Assembly: GCA_025462865.1 (NCBI GenBank)
Contig: JAOAPI010000046.1
Location: 79,517 to 143,516, forward strand
Source: Candidatus Sulfotelmatobacter sp.
GTDB taxonomy: Bacteria > Acidobacteriota > Terriglobia > Terriglobales > Acidobacteriaceae
Length of the DNA stretch: 64,000 nt
Direction: 5' to 3'
In this document: in pieces, positions 17,217 through 26,275 of the stretch
Layout of the letters: the number at the start of each line of letters is the position of its first letter
How positions within the stretch are numbered: the first letter of the stretch is position 1
Translations under genes and position numbers: made by a program
Notes under the pieces: generated by a model
Told to the model about the DNA's origin: nothing
Database searches by the model: none
Seen by the model: the letters and a program-made list of their open reading frames with translations, nothing else

Positions 17217-17639
17217 ATGCAGCGCTTTCGAAAATATTTGTTGCCCGCAGTGGGCTTCCTGGTCTGTGCGGCAATCGCCACCCTGCATTTTTTCGACCCG
17301 GCGACTTCCTCCGTATTTCCCCCCTGCCCACTACGTTATCTCACTGGTTGGTACTGTCCGGGCTGCGGATCTTTGCGAGCCCTGCATCAGCTTCTGCATG
17401 GAAATCTGCGGGCTGCCTGGGCTTTCAATCCACTCACCGTTTTGTTATTGCCCTTCCTTGCATACGGAACAACTTCGTACGCGTTGTTCGAACTCCGCGG
17501 GCGATATTTGCCGCGCCTCTTTTTGCCGGCGGTCTGGATCCGCGCCCTGTGCGCCGCAATTATCCTGTTTGGCATCGCCAGAAATATCCCTCTCCATCCC
17601 TTTGACCTGCTGGCGCCAGGTGGAAGTTTGCTTCGTTAG
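17217..17639 (+). CDS. DUF2752 membrane protein
   Basis: Protein of 140 residues with three hydrophobic helices (about residues 8-25, 68-85, 103-122). The segment CPLRYLTGWYCPGCGSLRAL is the diagnostic DUF2752 motif (CP...TG..CPGCG..R), with Cys pairs likely to bind metal at the membrane surface. The ATG at 17217 has only a weak site (GAGTTGAG), consistent with coupling to the preceding CD225 gene 14 bases upstream. DUF2752 genes often neighbour TM2, DUF4190 and CD225 genes, as here; the function is unknown. Confidence 0.85.
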   Translation: MQRFRKYLLPAVGFLVCAAIATLHFFDPATSSVFPPCPLRYLTGWYCPGCGSLRALHQLLHGNLRAAWAFNPLTVLLLPFLAYGTTSYALFELRGRYLPRLFLPAVWIRALCAAIILFGIARNIPLHPFDLLAPGGSLLR

Positions 17640-17644
17640 TTTGT

Positions 17645-18133
17645 CTAGGAGGGCCTTGCTTTGTGGCAATCTTCGCAAACACCGTAGATCTGGAAGGTGT
17701 GGCGTGTCGTAGAGTAATGGTGCCTGCGGCCGATTTCCTGTTCTAATTGGTCCACTTCGCGGGAAAAAAATTCCACTGAGCTCCCGCATTCGGTGCAGAC
17801 CATGTGATGATGGCTTCGCCGGTTGTACTGATGCTCATAGCGGGCGATGCCATCGTGAAAGGCGACTTCGCTGGCTAGTCCGCATTCCGCGAGCAGCTTC
17901 AGAGTGCGATAGACGGTGGTGTAGCCAATCCCCGGATCTTTTTTCTGCACCAGGCGGTGCAGTTCGTCGGTCGAAAGATGGTCGCGCGTTTCCAGAAATG
18001 AACACAGAATCGTGTCGCGCTGCGCCGTCTGTTTCAACCCGACTCGCTTCAGATGCCGGTGAAGAATTTCTTGAGCCTCGCGCACCATTTCCCGGGAGAT
18101 GGAGGGCTGGTCATCGATGCGCTTCTGCAACAT
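17645..18133 (-). CDS. fur: Fur-family ferric uptake regulator
   Basis: Protein of 162 residues. The N-terminal winged helix (about residues 30-100) contains TTVYRTLKLLAECGL, the recognition helix region of the Fur family. The C-terminal dimer domain has HHHMVCTECGSSVEF and the second pair CEDC, the two CxxC motifs of the structural zinc site, plus His residues of the regulatory metal site (RRHHYSTTRH). It represses transcription when loaded with Fe2+ (or another metal in PerR/Zur members). A near-perfect Fur box lies 28 bases upstream of its start (18161-18181), which supports Fur proper and autoregulation. It converges on the DUF2752 gene (5-base gap). Confidence 0.88.
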   Translation of the reverse strand: MLQKRIDDQPSISREMVREAQEILHRHLKRVGLKQTAQRDTILCSFLETRDHLSTDELHRLVQKKDPGIGYTTVYRTLKLLAECGLASEVAFHDGIARYEHQYNRRSHHHMVCTECGSSVEFFSREVDQLEQEIGRRHHYSTTRHTFQIYGVCEDCHKARPS

Positions 18134-18160
18134 GAAGTGTCAGGATAGCATCGGCCATCT

Positions 18161-18181
18161 TGAAAATGAAATTCATTTTCA
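18161..18181. promoter_or_regulatory. Fur box (10-1-10 perfect inverted repeat)
   Basis: TGAAAATGAA at 18161-18170 is repeated in reverse complement (TTCATTTTCA) at 18172-18181 around a central A. The inner 19 bases match the E. coli Fur consensus GATAATGATAATCATTATC at 15 of 19 positions. It sits 28 bases upstream of fur (minus strand) and 119 bases upstream of the penicillin acylase gene (plus strand), so Fur may repress both promoters when iron is plentiful. Confidence 0.85.
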
Positions 18182-18299
18182 CCGAGAAACGGTGCAGAGG
18201 AAGAGCACAAAGAAGGCTTCAACACTAATTTTGCGCAGTTTTGCAGCGCTCCTGCAAGTCCGCTGCTTTTCGAACTGGGCTGCTAAAATCAACTGGTTC

Positions 18300-20780
18300 A
18301 TGGGCACCCTGACTGCCACCGTTCCCGTTTCCCGCCGTTCCAACGTTGCCCGCTTTCTCTTATGGCTGCTATTGATTCTGTTTTTGCTGGCGCTCGGCGC
18401 AGTCGGTTATGCCTACTTCGTCACCCGTGCAGCCCTGCCGCGGCTTGATGGCAGCCTCCGTGTAAACGGCCTTTCGGCGAGTGTGAAAGTTACACGTGAC
18501 GGCCATGGTGTTCCCGCCATCGAAGCAACGTCATTGACGGATTTGTTTCTCGCCCAGGGCTACGTCACGGCGCAGGATCGCCTCTGGCAAATGGACGTAA
18601 TGCGTCGCTTCGGTTCAGGAGAATTATCCGAGATTCTGGGCGAGGATACGCTCAAGATCGATCGCGAACAGCGCATCCTCGGACTGCGGGCGGCGGCCCA
18701 AAAGTCGCTGAAGATGGCAAGCCCTCGTGATCGTTCTTATTTTGATGCCTACGCTCGCGGTGTAAATGCTTTCATCGAAAGCCACGCCGGCAGCCTTCCT
18801 ATCGAGTTCCGCATTCTGAGCTATCGCCCGAAACCGTGGCAAGCTGAAGACTCCATCGTCATCGCAAACCAGATGGTGAAGGATCTCAACTATTACACCT
18901 TGGGAGACACACTTGGGCGCGAAAAAATTCTCGCCAAGCTGGGACCGGAGTTGACCTTCGATCTGTTCGTGAATCGCTCCTGGCACGATCGTCCGCCTAC
19001 CGTCATGCGAGAGGATCTCAACCAGCAGCAGACTCAACGTGATTCCGATGACGAGGATGACGACGCGGAAGGTCCTGATAACTCGGTCACGCAACATCGA
19101 AGCTCAGCAGAAGACATCTGGGCGCAGCGCACTCCAGAAGCAGTGAATGGATCAAACGACTGGGTAGTCTCGGGAGCTCACACGATCACCGGCAAGCCGC
19201 TGCTCTCGAATGACATGCATCTCGGGCATCAGATGCCGAACCTGTGGTATGAAGCTCATCTTAAGTCTGGCAATCTCGATGTCGCTGGAGTTACTCTGCC
19301 CGGCATGCCATACGTGATTGTTGGCCACAACCAGCGAATCGCCTGGGGATTCACGAACGTTGGGCCGACCGTCACCGACGCCTTTATCGAAAACTTCAAC
19401 GCACAGGGAGCGTATCAGACGCCGCAGGGCTGGCGGCAACCGGAGCATCGCACCGAAATCATCCACGTCAAAAACAAGCCCGATGTGAACCTCGACGTAA
19501 AAATCACGCGGCATGGTCCGGTTATCACGGACATATTGCGCGGAGAAACTCGTCAACTATCCTTGCGGTGGACTTTATACGACGGTCTGCACATCCCGTT
19601 TTTCGATGTCAATGCTGCCCAGAACTGGGACGAATTTCGCAAAGCATTTTCCCTGCTTGATGCTCCCGGGCAAAACGTTGTGTATGCCGACGTTGATGGC
19701 AACATCGGCTACCAGACTACCGGCCGCATTCCGATTCGCGCCGCCGGCGACGGCAGTCTTCCGGTCAGTGGCGCCGGCGACTCCCACGAATGGACTGGCT
19801 ACATTCCTTTCGACAAACTTCCCAAGATCTACAATCCTCCCTCAGGCGTTATAGCGACTGCAAACGGGCGCATTACCCCGGACGAGTTCCCTTATTCCAT
19901 CAGCGCTGAGTGGGAAGCGCCCTGGCGTACAGAGCGGATCTATCACGTGCTTGAATCCGGCCGCAGGTTTGCACCTTCAGATATGCTTGCGCTCCAGAAC
20001 GATATCCATTCCGAAAATGATTTGTTTGCGGCTGAACGCTTTGTTTACGCCGTCGACCATGCCTCGAAACCTTCCGCCCGCGCCAAGCAGGCCGCCGACC
20101 TCATGCGAAACTGGGATGGGCGCATGCTCGCCTCTTCAGCAGCCCCCACGCTTGCCGTTCGCTCGGCGCGGGAACTAACGCGCTTGCTGCTTGAGCCTCA
20201 CCTCGGACCTTCGCCGGAAGATCCGAAGCAACAGGAAACGACATTGAGCTGGGAAACCTACCATTGGCAGATGGAATCAGTCTGGCTGCAAAATATCCTT
20301 CTGCATCAACCCAAACGCTGGCTGCCGGAAAAATTTCCGAACTATGACGAACTCATGTCCGCCGCTGTCGAAGCTGCCGTGAATCAGGATACGGCTCCGA
20401 AAGATCTGGCGTCCTGGCATTGGGGAAGCTTCAACGCAATTCAGTTTGATCACCCGGTTCTCGGAAAAATTCCTTTGCTTCGGCGCTGGACCGCGCCCGG
20501 AGTGAAAAACCAATCTGGCAGCGGATTTACGGTGAAAGCGGTCACGCCTCACCACGGGCCTTCGGAACGCTTCACAGCGAATCTCGGGGACCTCGACCAG
20601 TCCACCTTAAATACCGTCACTGGCCAGGGCGGAAACTTTCTAAGCCCCTACTACATGGATCAATGGAAGGCCTGGTACGAGGGTACGACGTTCACCCTGC
20701 CATTCACTCCGCGGGCAGTGGAAGCGAGCGGGACACATCATCTGACGCTGGAACCGGAAAAGCAGCAGCGCGACTACTGA
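18300..20780 (+). CDS. Penicillin acylase-family Ntn hydrolase, membrane-anchored
   Basis: Protein of 826 residues from ATG 18300; the frame is open further up, but only this start puts the membrane helix (residues about 18-40) near the N-terminus. The layout is that of penicillin/acylhomoserine-lactone acylases: alpha chain with DGHGVPAIEATSLTDLF and AQGYVTAQDRLWQMD, an acidic spacer (DSDDEDDDAEG), then NGSNDWVVSG, in which Ser285 would be freed by self-cleavage and act as the N-terminal nucleophile. Such enzymes cleave amide bonds of acylated small molecules in the periplasm. The natural substrate is unknown; quorum-signal or peptidoglycan-linked amides are possible. The shared Fur box suggests iron control. 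Confidence 0.88.
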   Translation: MGTLTATVPVSRRSNVARFLLWLLLILFLLALGAVGYAYFVTRAALPRLDGSLRVNGLSASVKVTRDGHGVPAIEATSLTDLFLAQGYVTAQDRLWQMDVMRRFGSGELSEILGEDTLKIDREQRILGLRAAAQKSLKMASPRDRSYFDAYARGVNAFIESHAGSLPIEFRILSYRPKPWQAEDSIVIANQMVKDLNYYTLGDTLGREKILAKLGPELTFDLFVNRSWHDRPPTVMREDLNQQQTQRDSDDEDDDAEGPDNSVTQHRSSAEDIWAQRTPEAVNGSNDWVVSGAHTITGKPLLSNDMHLGHQMPNLWYEAHLKSGNLDVAGVTLPGMPYVIVGHNQRIAWGFTNVGPTVTDAFIENFNAQGAYQTPQGWRQPEHRTEIIHVKNKPDVNLDVKITRHGPVITDILRGETRQLSLRWTLYDGLHIPFFDVNAAQNWDEFRKAFSLLDAPGQNVVYADVDGNIGYQTTGRIPIRAAGDGSLPVSGAGDSHEWTGYIPFDKLPKIYNPPSGVIATANGRITPDEFPYSISAEWEAPWRTERIYHVLESGRRFAPSDMLALQNDIHSENDLFAAERFVYAVDHASKPSARAKQAADLMRNWDGRMLASSAAPTLAVRSARELTRLLLEPHLGPSPEDPKQQETTLSWETYHWQMESVWLQNILLHQPKRWLPEKFPNYDELMSAAVEAAVNQDTAPKDLASWHWGSFNAIQFDHPVLGKIPLLRRWTAPGVKNQSGSGFTVKAVTPHHGPSERFTANLGDLDQSTLNTVTGQGGNFLSPYYMDQWKAWYEGTTFTLPFTPRAVEASGTHHLTLEPEKQQRDY

Positions 20781-20794
20781 AGTGCGACCAACGA

Positions 20795-22087
20795 TCAGAA
20801 AAAGTCGACGGCCTTCACATCAACGATGTTCCCCGTGATGCCGATCGTTCCGGTAGTGATAGTGCTATTCAGCAGCAGTTTGTTCTTGGTCGTGTCATAG
20901 ACACGCAAATTCCCGCCCTCCGCCACATATTCCACGTTGCGACCGGTGAAGCCTTGCAGGCCGGTAACGTCGCCACTGTCTGGCGGAATAGTGACCGCCG
21001 CTGTCGCCGTGTTGAAAATTGACAGGCAGCCACGCACTTCTCCCTGAGGAGCATTCACATTGCCCACGCCGCTGCAGGTATGCGAACCGATGAAAAGCTG
21101 GCCATTGCCGCTCATGTCGATGCGGTCGTGGTAGCCGTCGGTGATCACCGCGCTGCCCGTCACAGTCATCGAACCCAGGTCGATGATGTCGAGGCGCCCG
21201 CACGTGGGGGCAGCGGTCTGGGTGCACTGATTGTTTGGCGCTGAGTTGTTGACCGACGCCGTCGGTGTTCCGGCCACATACAGGTTTGAACCGCTCACCA
21301 GTCCAATGGTAGCTCCGTCTACTGCGACCGCGGGACCTGCGCTTGGCGTCGTGCCGAAGTTAAGAACTTGCACGCTGGCGCTGGCGCTTGCGCTACCGCA
21401 CTCCGGACCGCAGTTCAAAACGTAGGCGGTCCCGTCGGTGCCGAAGACTGCGGTTACCGGGCGGTCGAAACCAGGGACCGTAGTGGTGACCGGGTTTCCA
21501 GTGTTCAACGAAAATGGCGATACGATCGTCACAGCATCGGAATCGCTGCTGAATACCAGAAGCTGTGTCCCATTCGCATTTCCGACCACAGTCTGCGCAT
21601 TAGGCACACTAATGGTTGCGGCAATGCCCCCAGCAGTGGTGTTCATAACCTCAACCGCTCCCGGAGGAAATCCATTGAGAACGGCTGTCGGTACTGCCGC
21701 ATAGCCGAAACCGGTAGTCAGCGCCACCAGGCTCTTCGTCGGTCCGGCCAGTTGTATGCTCCCCGTCAGGCTTTCTGTCTTAGTGTTGACAACCTGAACG
21801 CTGTTCGTAGCCGAGTCGAATACAAGTAGAGTACTTCTTTCCGGTGATATCGCCATCAACGTAGGTGCCGTACCGGCGCTAATTCCAGACGCCCGCGCTA
21901 AGGTGTCCTTGGATGCGTCGATGATTATGAGACCGGCTGCGGATGTCGGGCTGGATACGCTTTGCAAGGCAAAAACGCGGGTTGTAAGTTTGCTCGGAGG
22001 AAGGACAATATGCGGCCCGCTGTTACACGAAATCAAAGTAAACGCGGCAACGATCAATGCAGCAGACAATAGAGCGGTTTTCTTCAA
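20795..22087 (-). CDS. YVTN-type beta-propeller lipoprotein
   Basis: Protein of 430 residues with a lipoprotein signal ending in LISC (Cys21). The mature part is made of blade-like repeats, such as STLLVFDSATNSVQVVNTKT and GYHDRIDMSGNGQLFIGSH, rich in Thr, Val, Gly and Asn, which fits a seven-bladed YVTN/Lactonase-type propeller anchored in the outer membrane or the outer leaflet of the inner one. Several Cys (NCGPECGS, CTQTAAPTCG, TCSGVGN) may form disulfides. It converges on the acylase gene with a 14-base gap. No active-site residues are visible; a binding role is likely but not shown. Confidence 0.75.
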   Translation of the reverse strand: MKKTALLSAALIVAAFTLISCNSGPHIVLPPSKLTTRVFALQSVSSPTSAAGLIIIDASKDTLARASGISAGTAPTLMAISPERSTLLVFDSATNSVQVVNTKTESLTGSIQLAGPTKSLVALTTGFGYAAVPTAVLNGFPPGAVEVMNTTAGGIAATISVPNAQTVVGNANGTQLLVFSSDSDAVTIVSPFSLNTGNPVTTTVPGFDRPVTAVFGTDGTAYVLNCGPECGSASASASVQVLNFGTTPSAGPAVAVDGATIGLVSGSNLYVAGTPTASVNNSAPNNQCTQTAAPTCGRLDIIDLGSMTVTGSAVITDGYHDRIDMSGNGQLFIGSHTCSGVGNVNAPQGEVRGCLSIFNTATAAVTIPPDSGDVTGLQGFTGRNVEYVAEGGNLRVYDTTKNKLLLNSTITTGTIGITGNIVDVKAVDFF

Positions 22088-22186
22088 ACGTCAGGCTCCT
22101 AACTACTGGAAAACGATAGATTTATGCGCGAAATAGGGGATTATAGCAGAGCGTTGGACCCTAACCCGTTTCCACTCGGCCCACTG

Positions 22187-22262
22187 TAATAGACTCGGGG
22201 CCGCAGTTCTCAACTTGGATGCATCAAACCGCACGCATCCTGTATTCTGACCAAGTCTATTA
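22187..22262 (+). promoter_or_regulatory. Paired leader RNA upstream of the methyltransferase/MTHFR gene
   Basis: TAATAGACT (22187-22195) is exactly complementary to AGTCTATTA (22254-22262), whose last base is the A of the ATG start codon. Inside lies a second hairpin, GGATGC (22217-22222) with GCATCC (22235-22240). The outer stem would hide the start region, and no Shine-Dalgarno is seen close to the ATG. It does not match the SAM-I, SAM-II or SAH riboswitch cores I know, so a new or degenerate regulatory leader is possible; chance pairing is not excluded. Confidence 0.35.
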
Positions 22263-24133
22263 TGGCCGCTGATCTTCTTAACAGGATTAAGAGCTCCCCC
22301 GTTCTGTGTGATGGAGCGATGGGGACGCTGCTTTACTCAAAGGGCGTATTCATTAACCGTTGCTATGACGAGCTGAATGTCTCCCAGCCCGATTTGATTC
22401 GTGCCGTTCATCACGAATACCTTCAGGCTGGCGCTGAAATTATTGAAACCAATACTTTCGGGGCCAACGCCTTCCGTCTGGCCCGACACAGCATTGCAGA
22501 TAAGGTACGCGACATTAATCGCGCCGGGGCGCGGCTGGCTCGAGAGGCCGCCAAAAGCTTCGATGTGTGGGTCGCAGGATCGGTTGGCCCGCTGGGAACA
22601 AGAATCGAGCCGCTCGGTAAAACGTCGTTCGAAGAAGCTCGCCAGGCTTTTCGAGAGCAGATCGCAGCCTTGGCCGAGGGCGGCGTGGATCTGCTCATGC
22701 TGGAAACCTTTGGATACCTCGAAGAAGTCCATCAGGCCATGCTGGCCGCCAAGGACGTCGCCCCAAAGTTGCCTCTGATCGTGCAGGTGACTATCGACGA
22801 AGATGGCAACTGTCTGGATGGTTCCGATCCGCAGACGTTTACTCCTCGACTTGAAGAGTGGGGCGCCGATGTCATTGGTTGTAACTGCAGCGTCGGTCCG
22901 GTCGCGATGCTGGAAGCCATTGAGCGTGTGCGTGCCGCTACTTCTTTACCGTTGGCCGCGCAACCCAACGCTGGCATTCCGCGATCGGTGGAAGGCAGAA
23001 ACATCTACCTGTGCTCTCCTGAGTACATGGCAAGTTATGCTCGCAAATTTATCGCCGCCGGTGTCCGCGTAGTAGGTGGATGTTGCGGAACCACTCCAGA
23101 CCATATCCGCGTCATGAAGTCCGCAATGCGAGTCGGAGAGGCCAGAGGAAAAGCCGCATTGGCCCATGTTACCGGCGGAGCTGCAACTCCAACCGTTGCG
23201 CCGGCCCAGCCTTTGGAGCAGCGCTCGAATCTCGGCGCAAAACTGGCTCGCGGCGAATTCGTCACTATGGTGGAGGTCGTCCCTCCCAAGGGGACGGACA
23301 TCAGTAAAGAGTTGGAAGGCTCACGGTTCCTGAAATCAGTAGGAGTGGATGCTGTCAATATTCCCGACAGTCCCCGCGCCTCGGCACGCATGAGCAATCA
23401 GGCGCTTTCGCTGCTGGTTCAGCGCGAGGCTGGAATCGATCCAATTCTGCATTACACCTGCCGCGACCGAAATGTGCTTTGCATTCAGAGCGATCTGCTG
23501 GGAGCAGCTGCCGTCGGCATCAGGAACCTGATCTGCATCACGGGCGACCCTCCCAAGATGGGGAACTATCCTGACGCAACCGCGGTATTCGATGTGGATG
23601 CGATTGGACTGGTCAATATTGTTCATAACTTGAACCGGGGACTCGATATCGGTGGGAACCCGATTGGCGCGGGCACTGGTTTTGTGATCGGTGTGGGCGC
23701 GAACCCCGGCCTTACCGACATGGATGAAGAGATTCGGCGCTTTGAGTTCAAAGTGAAAGCCGGCGCGGAATACGCGGTGACTCAACCGGTGTTCGATATT
23801 CGTCTCCTGGAAAATTTTCTGAGGAGAATTGAGCACTGCCGCATCCCTGTGATCGCGGGAATCTGGCCACTGCTCAGCGTGCGCAATGCCGAGTTCATGA
23901 AGAACGAACTTCGGGTTTCCGTTCCGGATTCAATTCTCGAACGGATGGCCCGCACCCAAACGCCGGATGCAGCCCGCGCCGAGGGCGTCGCCATCGCCCG
24001 CGAAATGCTGTTGGCCGTTCACCAGACGGTGCAGGGAGCTCAAATCAGCGCGCCGCAGGGACGCTACAATCTCGCCGTGGACGTAATTGAGGCTTTGGGA
24101 ACAAACGGCTCCGGCCCGGCGCGAGCAGTTTAG
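22262..24133 (+). CDS. Bifunctional homocysteine S-methyltransferase/methylenetetrahydrofolate reductase
   Basis: Protein of 623 residues with two domains. Residues about 1-290 are a zinc-dependent homocysteine methyltransferase: LCDGAMGTLL at the start, Cys209 in GCNCSVGP and Cys274-Cys275 in VGGCCGTTPDH bind zinc. Residues about 325-610 are a MTHFR barrel (FAD-binding), with EVVPPKGTD, NIPDSPRAS and ICITGDPPKMGNYPDA. The fusion resembles Bacillus YitJ and joins 5-methyl-THF production to methylation of homocysteine to methionine; no cobalamin-binding domain is present. The leader shows a long inverted repeat (22187-22262). The start codon is supported by the immediate start of the domain. 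Confidence 0.93.
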   Translation: MAADLLNRIKSSPVLCDGAMGTLLYSKGVFINRCYDELNVSQPDLIRAVHHEYLQAGAEIIETNTFGANAFRLARHSIADKVRDINRAGARLAREAAKSFDVWVAGSVGPLGTRIEPLGKTSFEEARQAFREQIAALAEGGVDLLMLETFGYLEEVHQAMLAAKDVAPKLPLIVQVTIDEDGNCLDGSDPQTFTPRLEEWGADVIGCNCSVGPVAMLEAIERVRAATSLPLAAQPNAGIPRSVEGRNIYLCSPEYMASYARKFIAAGVRVVGGCCGTTPDHIRVMKSAMRVGEARGKAALAHVTGGAATPTVAPAQPLEQRSNLGAKLARGEFVTMVEVVPPKGTDISKELEGSRFLKSVGVDAVNIPDSPRASARMSNQALSLLVQREAGIDPILHYTCRDRNVLCIQSDLLGAAAVGIRNLICITGDPPKMGNYPDATAVFDVDAIGLVNIVHNLNRGLDIGGNPIGAGTGFVIGVGANPGLTDMDEEIRRFEFKVKAGAEYAVTQPVFDIRLLENFLRRIEHCRIPVIAGIWPLLSVRNAEFMKNELRVSVPDSILERMARTQTPDAARAEGVAIAREMLLAVHQTVQGAQISAPQGRYNLAVDVIEALGTNGSGPARAV

Positions 24134-24229
24134 TTTGGAAAATGCGTTTCCGCTGCCCTGATTTTTACAAAAATACACTGGACACCGTGGCGAAACGTGT
24201 CGGTAGAATAGAAAAAGGAGTGAACCCCG

Positions 24230-24469
24230 TTGCCTAAATTTGAAGAGTGCCTCCAGCGACTGGAAAAGATTGTTCAGGAACTGGAAAAGGGAGATGTGCC
24301 GCTGGAAAAGAGTCTTACTCTTTTTGAAGAGGGCATGAATCTTTCCTCCGCTTGCCGCAAGGAATTGGAGCAGGCCGAAGGCAAAGTAGAAATCCTGCTG
24401 AAGAAAAACGGGAAACTCCAGGCCGAGCCATTTGAGCCCTTGGCGGAAAAGGCGCCTGCCCGCAGGTAG
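24230..24469 (+). CDS. xseB: Exodeoxyribonuclease VII small subunit
   Basis: Protein of 79 residues starting at TTG 24230, 9 bases after AAAAGGAG. The family pattern is complete: KFEECLQRLEKIVQELEKGD, then LEKSLTLFEEGMNLS and C-terminal KVEILLK, two helices that pack on XseA. It partners with XseA to degrade single-stranded DNA in the cytosol; xseA is not in this window. As in many bacteria it is upstream of ispA, but here a TPR gene lies between them. The tail after residue 65 (EPFEPLAEKAPARR) is variable in the family. Confidence 0.93.
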   Translation: MPKFEECLQRLEKIVQELEKGDVPLEKSLTLFEEGMNLSSACRKELEQAEGKVEILLKKNGKLQAEPFEPLAEKAPARR

Positions 24470-24680
24470 CCAACACTCTGTTGCTGTGCTCGTTAAGTTG
24501 TAATGTCTGTGGAATATCGGTACCAAACCTGGAAACTGAGCCCGCCCTCTTGATTTTCTTTCGCAGAATGTAACCGCTTAATCCCCGCCTTTCGTAATCT
24601 ATCTCCGTCCGGCCCGCAAAACTAAGCTTTGTTAATCGCTGGCAGAACGCGGCGTGCGCATTCCACTTCTCAGTGTATTT

Positions 24681-26165
24681 ATGAAGCGTTTGGTCCTTCT
24701 CGTCGTTCTCGTACTTCTCGCTGCTCTACTGGTTACGGCCGGAGTGTACTCCTTCGTGTTCTGGAGTCGAGGGGAACAACAACGCGTACAGCGACAACAG
24801 GAAGCGCTTTGGCAAGCGCAAATGTCGAAAGCGCTTTCAGCCCATGCGACAGGGCGTGACAGCGATTCCGAACTGATCCTCAGCAATATGCTTCGCGAGG
24901 CCAACCAATGGTGGCCGACCGGTCCTGACATTGTGGAAAACCTGTCTTGGCTTGGGACAATTTACCGAGTGGAACACAAGCATGAGCAATCGGCACCACT
25001 GCTCAAACGAGCCGTTCAGATATCGGAGCAGCAAGGCTCTGCTTCAACCACAGCAGTGGGTAGAGCTCAGATGAATCTTGGCATCATTGCAAGGGATAAG
25101 CTAAACGACGCGGAAGCAGAAGAACGTTTTACCGCCGCTGCCGAGATCTTGGGCAAAGATCCCCAGGCGGCGTGGGGTGATGATGACGCAGCTCTGCTCA
25201 ATCTCGGTTTTCTGGCAAACAAAAAGGGTCACTACCAGGAAGCGGTTTCGTATCTCACGCGTGCTGTTGCTGGATATGACAAGCTGTTTGGTCGCATTCC
25301 ACAGCCGGACCAGGCAAATGCGCATTTGCATCTGGGCGATGTCTATGTCCACTTGGATAACTTTGCGGAGGCCGCCCAGCAATACAAAACATCGTTGGAG
25401 ATCTATGAGCAGTTGGAAGGGCCGGAAGGCGTCGACACGAAGAATGCGGCATCAGATCTGGCGATCGTTCAACACGATCTGGGAGTAACCGACAATCAAA
25501 CTCAAGACCACACGAAGGTTCCCACAAATCCGGAAAATGCCAGTGGAACAACTCTGAATGGCATGGCTAATGACGCGTATAGCCGGAAGAACTACACAGA
25601 GGCTGAGTCACTGTATCAACACGCATGTGGGGCATTTGAAAAAGCCGGAGGGCCGTACGATCTCGGTCTTGCCGCCGTCTTGGTAAATCTCGGCAACCTT
25701 TACAGAGACTTACCCGAGTTTGATATGAGAAAGGCTGAGCTTCCTCTGAAGCGTGCCCTGGCAATCCGAGAGAAAGTATTGGGTCTGGACCATCCTGAAA
25801 CCGCAGATGTGCTAAGCGATCTATCTCTGCTTTACTTTTTTGAGAAGAAACTCGCGGCTGCCGAAATGCTCGCTAAACGTGCGCTTCCAATCGAAGAAAA
25901 AGCATTCGGAGCTGACAGCCTACCGGTGTCCACGACTCTAAACCGAATTGGCATATCGGAGCGAGACACCGGTAAATTCAAAGAAGCCGAAGCTAATCTG
26001 AGACGGGCCCTGGCCATTCGGGAAAAACAACACGCCCCAGAATCCTGGATTGCTATCAGTTTGGAGAACCTCGCTTGCGTATACTCCATGCAGGGTAACG
26101 GTGCGAAAGCCCTTCCCTTGATGGCACGCGCTCAAGCTATCCGCTCGCGTCCTTCGACCAATTAA
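24681..26165 (+). CDS. Membrane-anchored TPR protein
   Basis: Protein of 494 residues. ATG 24681 gives MKRLVLLVVLVLLAALLV, a membrane helix (residues 2-25) near the N-terminus; an in-frame GTG at 24654 is less likely. The rest consists of tetratricopeptide repeats with kinesin-light-chain spacing, such as LAIREKVLGLDHPETADVLS, AEMLAKRALPIEEKAFG and EANLRRALAIREKQHAPES, at least eight in all. TPR arrays bind other proteins; the helix probably leaves the repeats in the periplasm. It interrupts the usual xseB-ispA neighbourhood, 211 bases after xseB. Partner unknown. Confidence 0.85.
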   Translation: MKRLVLLVVLVLLAALLVTAGVYSFVFWSRGEQQRVQRQQEALWQAQMSKALSAHATGRDSDSELILSNMLREANQWWPTGPDIVENLSWLGTIYRVEHKHEQSAPLLKRAVQISEQQGSASTTAVGRAQMNLGIIARDKLNDAEAEERFTAAAEILGKDPQAAWGDDDAALLNLGFLANKKGHYQEAVSYLTRAVAGYDKLFGRIPQPDQANAHLHLGDVYVHLDNFAEAAQQYKTSLEIYEQLEGPEGVDTKNAASDLAIVQHDLGVTDNQTQDHTKVPTNPENASGTTLNGMANDAYSRKNYTEAESLYQHACGAFEKAGGPYDLGLAAVLVNLGNLYRDLPEFDMRKAELPLKRALAIREKVLGLDHPETADVLSDLSLLYFFEKKLAAAEMLAKRALPIEEKAFGADSLPVSTTLNRIGISERDTGKFKEAEANLRRALAIREKQHAPESWIAISLENLACVYSMQGNGAKALPLMARAQAIRSRPSTN

Positions 26166-26275
26166 GTCTCTTGTCGTTCCGTAAAGCTCCACGTCTTACG
26201 GGCATATTCCGGTTTCTCATTCTCGTATACGGCAAGATGCTTCCCAAAGCCTGTGCTTGATATACTCACTCCTCA

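Noticed and set aside
22088..22261. SAM or cobalamin riboswitch before the methionine gene
   Set aside because: None of the conserved cores of those classes is present; only the inverted repeat reported separately.
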